From positions 1 to 64,000 of the forward strand of contig JAAOMT010000076.1 of assembly GCA_016748015.1 (NCBI GenBank): a DNA stretch of 64,000 bases, given 5' to 3'. The notes under the pieces were generated by a model. The model was not told the origin of the DNA. It searched no databases and saw only the letters and a list, made by a program, of their open reading frames with translations. Of this stretch, positions 11,286 to 24,223 are shown one piece after another (position 1 is the stretch's first letter; each line of letters starts with the position of its first letter). A program made the translations under genes and the position numbers. This stretch comes from Geosiphon pyriformis. Lineage: Eukaryota; Glomeromycota; Glomeromycetes; Archaeosporales; Geosiphonaceae.

Positions 11286-13020
11286 ATGCTGAAAAAAAAA
11301 AGTAGTAGTATTTTAAAAGATAGTATTAGTGACAAAGAAATTTCTACTAAAGAACTGAGTGATTGCTTTTGGAGCTTGGAAATTGGTAATTTTATTAAAT
11401 CTAATAGTATTAACATAGAAGTAAAATGTCTGGTTAAAAAACCAGTATTAACTATAATAAAAATAACAATTTTGCTAAAATAAATTTTGATTAAATACCA
11501 AAAAATTTGCAGATAAAGACCAAGAAAGTTTTGGAAAAGCCATTGGAGAAAATTAATTTCTTGAATGATAATAATAATGATGTTTTTTTGGATTCTCTTT
11601 TGGTGTTTTCATCTCCTCTCAAAAAGCTGGTCAATATTTCTGTTAAGAAGTTTTTTACTTTAGATATTAGATTAAATAAGATTGCTAAAAAAACATTTCA
11701 GAAAAAATATTTAATGATCAAAAAACTGTTTTTAGGAATCAATGGTTTTGAAGAGACATCTACCTCTTTAAAATTTGTTGGGATTATTAGAGCAATATTT
11801 ACTTTCAAATTAAGTTTAAAACAGACTACTGATAAGACTAAAAATGCAAAAATTCTGGTAAATACCAATTTTAAAAAATCTACTAAGCATTCAAATCAGG
11901 CTGTAGTAGTAAAAAAAATTTTAATTAGAACATTGGCTAATACTGTGTATACTGTGTTATCTGAGTTTAAAATAATTAAGTTGATTAAAATACAGTTGGT
12001 AGAAATGTGGAAGAGGCTATAGTAGAATTTAAACAAATAGAATATACTAATTTGATCACAGCAAAATAGTTTATTCTAATTGGGAAAGATACTATACATG
12101 TGGCAAAGACTAATAAAAACAAAAATTTATAAGATGCAAGAAACTGTAATAGAACACTGCTTTATATATTATTAATAGAAACAAATGTTCATAACATTTG
12201 GGATTTTATTAGATTAGTTAGTAGGAAAATATGTGTTGTTAATCAACATTCAGTTACATATATCTGATTCAAATATGTTGTTGTTTGTTTTAATTCTGCT
12301 AAATTACTTAATGTTATCATAAAAATCATATTAGTACTAAGAAGCACCAATCTGTGCTAGTTTTATCTAGTTTTTGCCAAGTGTACAAAGTGTAAAAATA
12401 TGAGTCATATATTATTAGACTGTTTTGTAGATGAAAATTTTCCTTTTGGTAGTTTTCTTTGCAAAATATTATCAAATACAAATAAAAGCAGATTGGTGAC
12501 TATTTATGCTAAATGTTCAGCTTTTATTATTTGTCTGGTTACTTTTGATGATGTTTTTTGGGCAAAAATTGTTAATAAATCTTTTTCTCCTCTTTTTGTG
12601 TATAATAATTTATCAAATTTTGACTTTCTTCTAGAGGTGAAGCCTATTCTGTCAGTGTCTAAAAAAATAAATTGTAGATTTGCTGTTTTTAAGCACAGTT
12701 TTACCAGTTTTATAAAGCAGATTAGTAAGCTGGCTAAGAGATTAAACATATTTAGACCATTGGTTTTTCAGTTTAGTCCTGGATATTAGCTGTTAATAAC
12801 TTTTTTATTACAAAATCAAGAGGCAGATATAGTAATGAGTAAGAGTTTGAGTGTAGTCATTAATAGCAGAATTATTGTAAAAGCAGTGGTTTTTGATCTA
12901 TTGGTTATTTCAAAATTGGAAAAGAACATAAACAATTTGTCAGTTATGGTTACAAGTCTAATAGCTAAAATAAACAATATTGGTTTAGATTCTAATGCTT
13001 GTTTTTTTCAATGATCAATT
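11286..13020 (+). pseudogene. LINE ORF1 of L-d (broken)
   Basis: A gag-like RNA-binding ORF1. From left to right: a low-complexity Ser/Lys start (11286-11483), KTKKVLEKPLEKINFL and a basic region (11507-12022) ending in an RRM-like stretch (AVVVKKILIRTLANTVYTVL), and a CCHC knuckle at about 12376-12417 (CTKCKNMSHILLDC, all four ligands present). Then KSRLVTIYAK and FAVFKHSFTSFIKQISKLAK follow (12400-12789). The frame is split by stops. Its order matches the ORF1 at 57288-58771. RRM-like is a visual judgement. Confidence 0.75.
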
Positions 13021-13029
13021 TTATTTGAA

Positions 13030-16000
13030 AAGTAGCTATGTGTAATATTAAAGATATAAACAACTCTGCTAAGCAAGCAGATATTATTTGTTGATACAAA
13101 AATATGAACAATTTGATTTTAATTGTTATTAAAACAAAGCTAAAAAAAAGATCTGTTCATAGATTGCTAACAAGTTTGATGGTGTTTATGTATTTACTTC
13201 TGGTTTGGACTTTAATTGAGATTGCTTGAAAGATTTTTTCCAAAATACTTTCTAACAAAATTTCTATAGCCTATAACAAATTTAATGTTTTTACAATAAT
13301 AATTGTTCTGTATTAAAAAGTATTACTATTCAATCTCCTATCTTTACAGTAAGTTCAATAATTAAAAATGTTCTAAAAAAAGATTGTAAACTTTAGCTGG
13401 TTTTGCAAGACATGTAAAAAGTTTACAACTCTGTAGATTGGTGTTATTTGAAAAATAGTTTGGTTTGAATCAAGATATATAAGTGATTTATCAGGTTTTT
13501 TGGAAGTATACACAATAATAAAATCAATTGAGTTATAATGAATTATAAACTTACTGATAAATACTAAGTACATAATAGTCTGAACCAAAATGAGATTTTT
13601 TTTTTGCTCTAAAAAATTTTTTATGACTCTTTTTTATGTAAAGTTAAAAGGCATAAGAGCTTATGTGATTACTGTATTAACACTAGTTTTGTTACCAAAA
13701 CTGACAGGCTAGAAAATCAAAGTAAACTGACTTCTTATTTAGCAGCAAGTGTTTTTGTCAATAACACAATTTGGGTAAAAAGTAGTTAGACTGTTACTTA
13801 ACATATTTTGAATATTGCAAGTAATTTTTTTAAGATAAATAACATTTTGATAAACAATAAAAAAATGATAGTCATTTTTATTAATCAGAGAATAAAAGAT
13901 GTTTTATTGTCAATATGTGGTCTGCCAATATCTATTGCTCAGAAAGAGAAGTCTTACAAATATTTTAGTATTTTTTTGTTTTCTAAAAGTTTATTAAGAT
14001 CTAGTTTGGTAAAAACTTATTCTGACATCAGGTTTTTTGCTAATTTGGTCTTAAAAAAAGCTATTTTAAACAAATAATTTTTTATTTGGTCTTGGCTGTT
14101 AGTCAATAGTTAGTTATAAGATTCAGTTTAGTTTTGTCTCTAAAAGTGTGTATAATAAATGAAATATGCTAATTAAGAAGAGTTTAAAAATGAAAGCTGG
14201 CTTGCCAAAAATTTTTTCTAATAAAACTCTTTACTATTCATTATTGTATGACTTGAAATTATTTGAGCAAGTGCAAGCTAAGAGTAAAGTAACTTCTGTA
14301 TTAAGTTTTTTAATTACTAGTAAAGTTCTTAGTTATCTGTTTAATCATAAGTTTTTAGATTTACAGATTCTGAATTGGTTTTTTATTTACTTTTTATATT
14401 GTCTTGTAAAGTTAAAAGTCAGTTCAGTTAATAACTTTCTGGCTAGTATGGTAAAAATATTTTTGGATTGTGATTTGTTTTTTGACAACAATCTTTTTTC
14501 TGTATTCTGTTTTTTAGATGGCACTTAAATGTCTTCTGTTTTAAGAAATTCAGTATTCTATGATGTTTTTTATTTACTTAGAAAGTTTAGTATTACCTTT
14601 GTTGAATAATTGTATAATAAAAAAAAGTTGGTTTTTGATTAAAAGAGCTTTTGTTATTAAAAAAAACTTAATTTTAAAGGCCTAATTTTTGTTTGGTTCA
14701 GAATAATATGTAACTTTTTGGCCAGTTTTGCATTTTATCTTGATGCTCAGTTGTTCAATAATAGCTTTTAGCCTTTGAACATTTTTAATATTGGTGGTTT
14801 TTTCGAAATTAAGCTTTGTCTCTTTAATGCTAATTTGGATGTTGTTAATATCTATACAAATGAATTTTTAGGGAACTTGAGTATGTATAAAATAACATGT
14901 AGTACAGCTGTATTTTTTTCTAATTTAAATGTTAATGTTGATGTTAAAATTGGTGGTTTAGTATTTTCTATAATGGCAGAATTGTAGACAATTGCTCTGG
15001 CTTTAGAGTATGTTCTAGTTTACAGTACTATTGTGGTGTATTCAAATAGTTAGACTGTTTTAGATGTTTGTATTGCAGAATTGGACATAAATTTACTAAA
15101 CTTTTACAATAGTTGTTGACTAGAAAGATGTTGTGTTGTAAACTTTGTTAGAAGTAAGGAGCTTAATGTCTCTTAAAATAAAATTAGAGGACATTCAAAT
15201 GTATTAAACAATAAATGTGCTGATAAGCTGGTCAATTTAGCTTTATATTCGAATATAATGCTTTTTGTTATTATTAATAAGAGATATATTAAGGCTGGTG
15301 AGGTGGTAGTATCTAAAAATGTTTATTATTTTACCTATAGAATTTTTAGGGCTGTTTATTGTGTACATTAAAAGGTTAGACTTGGATTTAATGTTATTTA
15401 TGTAAGCATAGCAGAAGATGTAAATTGAATTCAGATCTTCTTAGTCTGGTACTCTGATTTGCTTATAGCAGCTGGTTTTATGAGTAAATCTACTGCTGGT
15501 TTACATTTATATTTCATAAAAGCTCTGCATCATTGCTTGCCAGTTGCTGTTTAAAAACATTTGTATAATAGAAAATATTTTAATATATTGTGTTTTTATT
15601 GTAAAAAAATGAAAACTTCCAATTATTTTTTTGTGTGTTTAATAAATTTTGTTGCTTGTATTGATTTACTTAAGTTATGTTTGGTTTAGTGGAATACTGT
15701 ATTAGGTTTAAATTTGCTATTGTTTTATGTTTTGCAGATACTTTTTTTATGTAATTCTAATAATGTTGTATATACTGTTTTGTGTAAGAGTTTTGTGTTT
15801 AAAAAATAATACTTAGAAGCTGTATCTATTTTTAATAATGCCAAAATTGTCAATAAAAAGATTGTTGATTTAGTATGAGACTTGGAAATGACTTACTATG
15901 TTGGAATATGAATAATAATAGCTAAATATAGAGCAATAATAAAGAAAAAAAGCCTGATTGTACATAGTAATTTAATACTTTTTGAAATCCAAGGTTCTTT

Positions 16001-16130
16001 ATTTTTGCTTTCTAATAGTATTATTAAGTTGTTTAAAATTGCAAAGATATATAGTATTAGTTTTGGTTTTTATAAGCTTTGCAGTTTTTTTTCTGGTATT
16101 AATAGTATAGTATTTGTTAAGATAAGTTCA
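13030..16130 (+). pseudogene. LINE ORF2 of L-d (broken, endonuclease/RT deletion)
   Basis: It begins with the endonuclease start MCNIKDINNSAKQADII (13036), truncates at about 13210, then continues in RT. The RT catalytic box reads FVNNTIWVKSS (about 13757) where the family has FVDD, so both Asp are lost. HILNIASNFFKINNILIN follows (13800-14077). RNase H lies at about 14775-15250: IYTNEFLG (Asp to Asn), AELTIALALEYV with a stop inside, and NNKCADKLVNLAL. The C-terminal zinc finger is at about 15590 (CFYCKKMKTSNYFFVC, His to Tyr). Many stops; inactive. Confidence 0.8.
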
Positions 16131-16489
16131 TAGTATTGTTTTGATTGGCCCAAATGACTGTAGAAAATACATGATTTGTACTTAGTTTAAATTATTTATT
16201 TTAATATATTGTGCTAGATAGCATTTGGGTCTTATTTATTAAATAGAAAAAAAAAAGTTGGTTTGTAAAACAGTATTTTTATCTTTAATACTTTTTATTT
16301 TTATTAATAAACAGTTTTTATTATAAATAATATTATTATTTTAAATAATTTTTGTTATTTTGTTTGCAATATATATTAATTAATTAGCTATATTTATTAA
16401 AAAAATGATCAAAAAACAATATAGTTTTAAGATATTACTTAGAAATATTAATTAAAAACATATTATTACAGTATAATATTTTAATTTTT

Positions 16490-17130
16490 GTATGTATTTA
16501 GATTTATTAATAAGCTTATAATTGGTTTGTATATCTATTTAATAAAAATTATTTATAAAAAATTATTTACCAGTATTTAAAAATGTTTTTATAATAAAAA
16601 ATACTTTAATATTTTATGTTTATATTATAATAAAATAAAATTTTTAAATAAAATTTTTATATATAATTTTAACATAAATATGTGCTCAAAATTTTTTTAA
16701 ATATAATAACAAAATAGAAATTAGTTTTGAATAATTTAGCTTATTTATTTTTAATTTTATATTTATTGTTTTTTTGTTTATTTAATAATATTTTATATAC
16801 TGTATATTAAAAAAAATATATTATTAATTTTTAAGAATCTAAAAGTATTTATTTTATATTTAATTAAATTTTTTTAATAATAAATTTTAATATAGCTATA
16901 CAAATTTAAATACAAAGTAACTTAATTATTAATAAAGTTTTTATTATTAATTTTGGCTTTTATAAAAAATATTTATTTTTTTTGGTTTAAATAATTTTTT
17001 AAATATTAATATAAATATATATATTTTTGATTAGTTTAAATAACTAATTATATATAACAAGTACATAAATTATATTTAATTATTAATAATTAGTTTGTTT
17101 ATATTTCTTAGATTATTATTAAATTATATT
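16490..17130 (+). mobile_element. fossil LINE 3' fragment L-e
   Basis: Extremely AT-rich, but still colinear with the LINE C-terminus: GLYIYLIKIIYKKL, then KKYFNILCLYYNKIKFLNKIF matches YFMKALHYQL...VVCLFCGDIEVSDHIF of the copy at 46143-46868, and near 17030-17110 the 3' UTR (AACTAATTATATATAAC, GTACATAAATTATATTTA) is recognisable. It shows what these LINEs look like when nearly every G and C has been lost. The left end is uncertain, so 16246-16490 may belong to it. Confidence 0.6.
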
Positions 17131-17525
17131 TGTTAAAGTTTTAATAAAAAAAAATTGTCTTATACTATTTCTAAATTTTTAATCACTTTATTAATAAATA
17201 TATTGTTGGCTAAAACTAAGTTTTTTTTGTATAAAATTTTTTTATTGGTTTTTTTATGTATATTATTTTAAAACTACTTATTATAATTTTTAAATCTAAA
17301 TTAAATTATTATAAGCTTTTAAATAATTGTTAAATTATATTATTAATGTTTTTTAGATTGTTTTAACTTTACTGTTTTGAATTTTTTACATAAGTTTTTA
17401 TGTTTAAAAAAAAATTTTGTTTATTTTAAGATTAAATATTTTTTAAATAGTGTTTAATTAAAACTATTAATTCTAAATCTTATAAAAGCTAATCTAATAA
17501 TATTAATAATAATTATAAATAAAAA
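17131..17525. other. AT-rich spacer
   Basis: No gene, RNA gene or alignable transposon seen. It runs into the 5' end of LINE L-f. Confidence 0.4.
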
Positions 17526-17639
17526 TCTTTTTTTTGTTGATCTTCTAGTCATAATGAAAGTAAAAATTTACTAAAAAAATATTATTTTTTAATCTCTTTT
17601 CTTTTTACTTTTTCAGTTATTTTTTTTAATACACTTTTG

Positions 17640-19540
17640 TTTATAATTATAGAATTGGTAGGCTTAGTTGCTAGTAGTTCTGATTCTGGTTCTATTGAAT
17701 TGAAGACCTAGTTTAACACTAAAAAAAAGTGAGTTAATAATATCTATTCTTATAATATATCTTACAAAAAGCCAAAAAAATCTGAAGCCAATATTAGTAT
17801 AATTAATTTGTCTGCTGGTTTTTTAAACTTGGCTAATATTAACAGCTTTGGTAATAAGATTGCAAAGTCTTAGAATAAAAAAGTAGGTAGCAAAACAAAC
17901 AGTATAAGTGGTTTGTCAAACATAAAAAATATGAAAAATATAGTTGCAAAGAAAACTAGTTACATCAATTCAGATGTTTTAGCTATTGACAAAATAAAGA
18001 ATAATACTATTTTTAAAAAAATGTGCATTTAAACATATATGCTAGGTTGCTTCTTAAAAACTTTTTTATTTGATATACTAAGTAATAATAACAATGTTTT
18101 AGTGCTTTTATCCTTGAAGTTTGATGATTCTAAACAGTTATTATTGGTTAAATTATGTATGTTGAATAGATAAAATTTTAATTCAATAAAATTGTTCACA
18201 TTAAATGTTGAGCTGCCTTCTGTTTTTGACAAAACTAATGGTAATAAATTGATTGCAATCAAAAAAATTTTTTATTGTGTTGATAATTTTAAAAAAGCTT
18301 TTACTCTTTTAAAATTCTTAAGAATAATTAGATTTTCTTTTACATTAGAATTAAGTTTAAAAAAGGCTAAAAAAATGGCAATTAGTGAAAAATTTTTAGT
18401 TAATAATAATATTAAGATAGTTAACAAACATACAGATTAAGAAATAATAGTCAAGAAATTTTCTGTTGATCTTTTAAAATCAGCTGTAAAATCTGTTTTT
18501 TATAAGTATGATAAAATTGTGTCAATTAAAATACAGCTTATTAGTTTATGGCAAAAGATCTTATTAAATTTGAATTATCTAATGTTGTTAGTTTGATTGT
18601 ATCCAAATAGTTAATTCTTATAGAAAAAAAATTTGTGCATATAATGTTGGCTGTTAATGATAAACAAATGTGAATGTTTAAAGATTGTTATTAGGCTTTG
18701 TTATATACTTTTTTAGTTAAGACAAGTGTTTATAATCTTTCTAATCTATTGGTTTTATATGATAAAAAAACTTGTTTTATTAATTATAATTTTAATTTAT
18801 ATGTACATAACAAATGTACTGTGATTTGTTTTGCTAATAAAACATTCAATAAAACTGTTATTGGTTCTGCTTTTATTTTTAAAGATGTAAATTTGTATTG
18901 GGCTGATTTTTTTTGGTCTGTTGTGCTTAATGTAAACAATTTGGCTATGTTTTTAATATGTATTTAATAAATAAGAATTTAAGAGGTTGTAATAAAAGAG
19001 TGATTAATTTTTAGAATCAAATTTGTTTGGCAAATATATATTAAAAAAAGCAGACATTAATTGCTTGTTTAGTTTTCTTTAGTAGAAAGACTTAGGCTTA
19101 AGTTGTTGGTAATTTTTCTTTTTATGTAGTTTTTCTGGTCTCTTTTGGTATTGGTTCATCTTCAAATATTAAATTTTCTTATTAATGTCTGTAAAAATAA
19201 ATAATAGATTTGTCATTCTTAAGTACAGTCTTACTAATCTTATAAAGTAAATTGAAAAACTGGCTAAGAGATTAGATGTATTTAAGCCAATAGTTTTCTA
19301 GTTTAGTCTTGGATGTTAACTATTAGTGACTCTTTTATCATAGAAATAAAAGGCAAATATAGTAATAAGTAAAAGTTTGAGTACAGTTGCTAATAGTGAG
19401 ACTGTTATAGAAACAGCATTTTTAGATTTGGCAGCAATTTCTAAGTTAGAAAATAGTTTGCAAAATCTTTCAGATATAATTTTGGGTCTTATGGCCAAGA
19501 TAAACAATTTTGGTCTTAGTTTGGATATCTTTTCTTTTTA
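17640..19540 (+). pseudogene. LINE ORF1 of L-f (broken)
   Basis: Recognisable blocks: LVASSSDSGSIELKT near 17675, NIYSYNISYKKPKK near 17735, FTLNVELPSVFDKTNGNKL (18192-18440), IVSIKIQLISLWQKI near 18515 (end of an RRM-like region), KTCFINYNFNLYVHNKCTVI (18698-18967), and a decayed CCHC knuckle near 18918-18960 (C-x2-C kept, His and last Cys now Tyr). It is the same ORF1 type as LINE L-i. Stops fit CAA/CAG to TAA/TAG. Confidence 0.7.
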
Positions 19541-19554
19541 ATAACTGATTTTGT

Positions 19555-22500
19555 GTAGAAAATTGCTATGTGCAACATTAGGGATATTAATGTTTCTACT
19601 AAGCAGGCAGATATTGTTTAGTATATGTTAATTTAGGTAATATGATTTCTATTATTACAGAAACTAAGTTAAAGTTTAATATTAAGCTTTAGATAATAAA
19701 TAAGTTTAAAAGAGTACAGATTTTTACATCTGGTTTAGATAAAAATTTTTTCAGCATTAAAATAACTATAATTATGAACAATTTCTTGGCTTAGCATGTT
19801 TTAAAAATCAATAAAATTTTGGGCAGAATTGTTTTAGTTTGTCTTTTGTTTAAAAATAAATTCTCAATAATAATTTTGAAGTTGTATGCTGGTATTTTTT
19901 CTGAGGTTAAATTTGAATAAGCATTAAGGATTAATTTTTTTATTGTCAAAACAGTTAATTTTAGCACTTTTGTAGTTTTAGATAGAAATTTCAATAAAAA
20001 TAAATCGAAAAAGAGTACAAGTTTCAAGTTTTGTTTAGATCTGGAGTTAATTAATATATTTAATGAACATTTATTAGTCAAAGCTTCTACTTAAAACAAT
20101 TCTAGAAGCATCCAAAAAGTGTTAAGTTTTATATTTATGAATAGAAATTTGGCATCTGTAATCACAAACCATAAGATTAATATTATGTTAAAATTTTTTA
20201 ATATGAATTACAAGACAGTTTTTGTTTCAATTGGTTTGAGTAGTTTTCAAAATATTATCTCAATAATATTTATAAACAAGCTAATAAAAATCAATGAAAA
20301 TTTAAAATAAAAGATACAAATAAAGCCAAATGAGTACATTTAAGAAGTGCTCTTCTAATAAATTACTGGCTGTATTAGATGTGTTCAAGAAAGCAAAGTG
20401 TTATATTAATTTAAATACAATATAAGAAGTCTTAAAAAAAATTGTAGTACAATCTGCTAATGAGATGTTTTTTAAATATTGGTACAGTAAATATGATTAC
20501 TCAAAAAACAAACAATTGTCAAAATTTTTTAGATTGAAACTGCTCATTATCAAGATTATGAAAAAATGGAATTCTAAGAATCTGTTAGAATTTGATTGTT
20601 TTGTTAAAGTTTGGTTAACTGTTAATAATATTGAAGCTTTTAAGATTGTCAATATAATTCAAAATAATATAAGATCAATAAACATTATTAAATATTTGTC
20701 AATAATTAAGAAAAAATATCAAAAATCTAAGTATTATGAGTTAAAAACATCTAAAAATACAGCTATTTGGAAAGTAATTAAATAACATATGAAAAATTTC
20801 TGCTTTGATAAAAAGTGGATAATAAAAGTATACTAAAACAGTTTTTTTGCAAAATTGTTTTGGATTACCTGGTAGTTAAAGATAAATTAGTTATAAAATC
20901 TGATGAAGTAAAGCTTAAAGTCAATAAGATTATGGAAAGATAAATAAGGAAATAGTTAATATTTCTAAGGATATTTAAACTTTGGTCTTATCAATATATG
21001 CCTTTAGATTATGTTAATCATGATGTTTTTCCTGGTGTAATGAAAAAAATTGATATAGAAGAGCTAATTTTAGTAGTTAATAATTTACCAAATGGTAAAA
21101 CTGCTGAGTTGTTAGGAATTTCAAATAAACTGTAAAAATATTACAGTATTGAAGTGTTAAAATATCTTTTAAAGTTGTTAAATTTGTGTTTAATTTTGAG
21201 TATGGTTTCAGTTCTTTGAAGAAGAATATAGGTTTCAATAATTCCCAAATCTTATAAATAAAATAGCATTTTAATAAATACTTAGTTTATTACATTAATT
21301 AAAACAGCTAAAAAAATTCTGTTAAAGATCTTTTTTAATCAAATATTTTTGATATATAGTAAGTTTAATATTCTTTATGACAATAACTTTTTGGTATTAA
21401 AAAATATTTCAACTTAGTTTCCTATTTTTGTCATTGGTTTAGTTGTTAAAGATACACTAGAAAAAAATAAAGAACTTTGGTTGGTTTTACAAGATATGTA
21501 TAAGACTTATGATTCAGTAAAATGGTATTATCTGAAAGCTAATTTGTAGTATATCAAAATATGCAATCAATTTATTAAGTTTTTTGCCAACATACATAAG
21601 AATTAGATCAATAGAGTAATAAGTAATTTTAGGCTTTTAAATAGTTATAAAATACATAATGAATTGGATTAAAGTAAGATTTTCTCTCTTTTTCTTTAAA
21701 AAATTTTCTACAATCTACTTTTGTGTAAGGTCAAAAAACATAAGCATTTGTATAAATACCAAATTGATATAAGATTTGTAGTCAAAATTGACCAAATTAA
21801 GGCCATTAAAGAAAAACATTATTTTTTGCTGTTAATGCCTTTGTTAATAACACAATTTGGGTCAGAAGTAGCCAAGCTTTTATATAATATATTTTAAATA
21901 TTGCTAGTAAATTTTTTAATGCCAATAATATCTTAATTAATAATGATAAAACAGTGGCTATTTTTATTAATTAGTGTATTAAAACTGTCTTATTAATGAT
22001 TAGTAATTTACTGATTTTAATTGCTAAAAAAAATAAATTATATAGATACTTAAGAATTTTTTTGTTAACTGAGAGTTTTTCTAAGCTTAATCTGATTTAA
22101 GTTTATGCTAATATTAGGTTTTTTTCTAAAATGGTGTTAAAAAAGACAATTATGAATAAACAATTTTTTTATTTTGTTTTAGTTGTTTTGTAGTCTAGCT
22201 ACTAATTGCAGTTTAGTTTTGTTTTATTGAGTGTATATTGTAAGTAGAATGTAATGATCAAAAAAGGTTTTAAAACCAAAGCTGGTTTACCATATAATTT
22301 TTTCAGTGAAATTTTGTATTATTCATATAATCTAAAGCTTTTTAAATAAATACAGATTGAAAAAAAAAAGACTTTGTTGGTTACTTTTTCTAATGCATTG
22401 GGCATTCTTGGACATTTGTTTAAACATAAATTCTTGGATTTGCAGGTTCTAAAATAGTTTTTTTTGAACTCTCTGCAGTTTTCTGTTAGATTATATGTTA

Positions 22501-23249
22501 ATTCAATAAACAATTTTTTGGCTAAAATGGTGAAAATTTTTTTGAACAATAATTTATCTTTGGTAAACAATTTGTCTAATATATTTTGTAGTTTTAGTAA
22601 ATTCTTGATGTTGGATATTTGGGTAAAATCTCTGTATTATAGTTTTTTTTTTTGAAGTAATATGAAATTGTTTTTAGTAATAGATTTCTGGACAAAAAAA
22701 AGAATGTGATAAGTTAAAAAACATTTTGTCAATAGAAAAAATTAAATTCAAGAGGCTCTGTGCCTTATTGGTTTAAGTTAGCATTTGAATTTTTGATTAA
22801 TAAAAGATTTTTAATAGTTAATTCTGTTAATGCTGGTGAGTTGTTTGGTTTGAATATTTTAAGATTTAAAAAATTTTCTAATGTACAAAGAGGCTTGCTT
22901 GAGATTTGGTCTAATTTTATTGAAATTTATACAGATAATTCTTTGAAATGTGCTGGTTCTGCTGGTGTTGCTAATAGCACAGCTGCCTATTTTTTAACTG
23001 TAAATATGAATATTAGTGTCAAGATACATAAGCTTTTGTTCTCTACAATAGCCAAGTTACAGGCCATTACACTGTTTTTGGAGTGTATTCTATCTTCTTG
23101 TAAAATGGTTTTATATCTGAATAGCCAATCTGCTATTGATACATGTGTTTTTGAGGTTTTACTTATTGTATTAAACCTTTATAATCAGTGTTGAATAAAA
23201 AAAAAATATATTGTTAATTTGATTAAAAATAAAAATCTTTCTGTTACAT
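19555..23249 (+). pseudogene. LINE ORF2 of L-f (endonuclease - RT - RNase H, broken)
   Basis: Endonuclease start MCNIRDINVSTKQADIV near 19581; an RT with VLQDMYKTYDSVKW near 21490 and the catalytic box FVNNTIWVRSSQ near 21840 (family FVDD). Then INNDKTVAIFIN. RNase H lies in the open stretch 22760-23194: IEIYTDNS keeps its Asp, AKLQAITLFLECIL has Lys in place of the catalytic Glu, and LYLNSQSAID has Asn in place of Asp. The rest is absent because Gypsy G1 begins at 23250. Nonfunctional. Confidence 0.8.
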
Positions 23250-24209
23250 TGTTACCAATAAAATTTTAGCTATTAATTAGCATAAAATTATCCTCATAAT
23301 TCTTATTATTAATTAGCATATATTATTATAATTTCAATTATCACTTATTATTTAGCCAAATTATCAAATATTATCATTTAATTAATAACCTAATTTATAC
23401 CATAAAAATTAAGATGATCAAATTACACAATACTCTGAATCATTTAAAATAGTCAAAATTTGCCGAAATTAATGAAAATTGGCCGAAATAATCAATAGTT
23501 TGTAGAAATAATTTGTAGTTTGCCAAAATATATCTTTAGTTTGCTGAAATTAGAGCAAAAAAAAAGTGCAAGTTCAAAGATTAGTATTACAATAAGTTGT
23601 ATAAAAGAAAAGCTTCTTTCTTTAAGAAAATATATCTTACTATAGTATCTTATCTTTAGATATCTTAATTAGAACAAATCATCTTTTACATATCTCAAAT
23701 AAAAATTAAATATTTAAAAACCAAATTCTTTAAATTATTACATTTGAAATTCTCTCAACACAATTAGCATTTTGAAATTGATTAGCTATTAATTTCAGTA
23801 ATCTGTTAGTAACTCCAGACCTAAATAGAAAACGTTTCCCTTAACACAATTCTATTTTCTTTTATATTTCTTTTATATTTCTTTTTTTTATTATTATAAT
23901 CATTAAAGTAGTCTATAGACAAGATTCTTATAGAAAAGTTGACTTTCATAGCAAAATAACTATACATTTTTAGTGAGCTTTTAGATGAACAATTTCTGGA
24001 AAAGAGTTAACATTTATTACAATATAACTATACAAGTAACTGGCATAAAATTGGCCATTTCACTTATACACCCAGCAGTTCAAATTATAGGAGATAATTT
24101 GAAGATAAATTCAGTTATTGGAGGTTCAACTGCTTCCAGAAAATGTAAAATTAACAACAGACAAACATTAACAACATTCAAGAAAAGAAACCAAAAATCT
24201 CTGGTAATA
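23250..24209 (+). repeat. 5' LTR of G1
   Basis: 960 bases, starting TGTTAC and ending TAATA (TAACA in the other LTRs). U3 carries the degenerate 20-bp array at about 23459-23557. A TATA box (TATAAAAG) sits at 23600-23607, so transcription probably starts just after it. Confidence 0.9.
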
Positions 24210-24223
24210 TTTGGTGCTCTCTT

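Larger units (their letters stand above)
11200..16245 (+). mobile_element. LINE L-d, nearly complete but internally deleted
   Basis: A plus-strand LINE with ORF1, ORF2 and a 3' UTR ending near 16245 in an A-run. Between 13199 and 13220 the endonuclease reading (FTSGLD) jumps directly to the RT reading (LIE.A.KIFSKILSNKIS), so most of the endonuclease and the N-terminal RT are missing. All frames carry stops. The left boundary is approximate. Confidence 0.85.
17530..23249 (+). mobile_element. LINE L-f, near full length, 3' end cut at Gypsy G1
   Basis: About 5.7 kb. The 5' end (17530-17572) aligns with the 5' end of LINE L-i (57153-57195), so this looks like the true element start. ORF1, endonuclease, RT and RNase H follow in order. 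The element stops after the RNase H, where the LTR of G1 begins (23250); the zinc finger and 3' UTR are absent on the other side of G1. All frames are broken. Confidence 0.85.
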
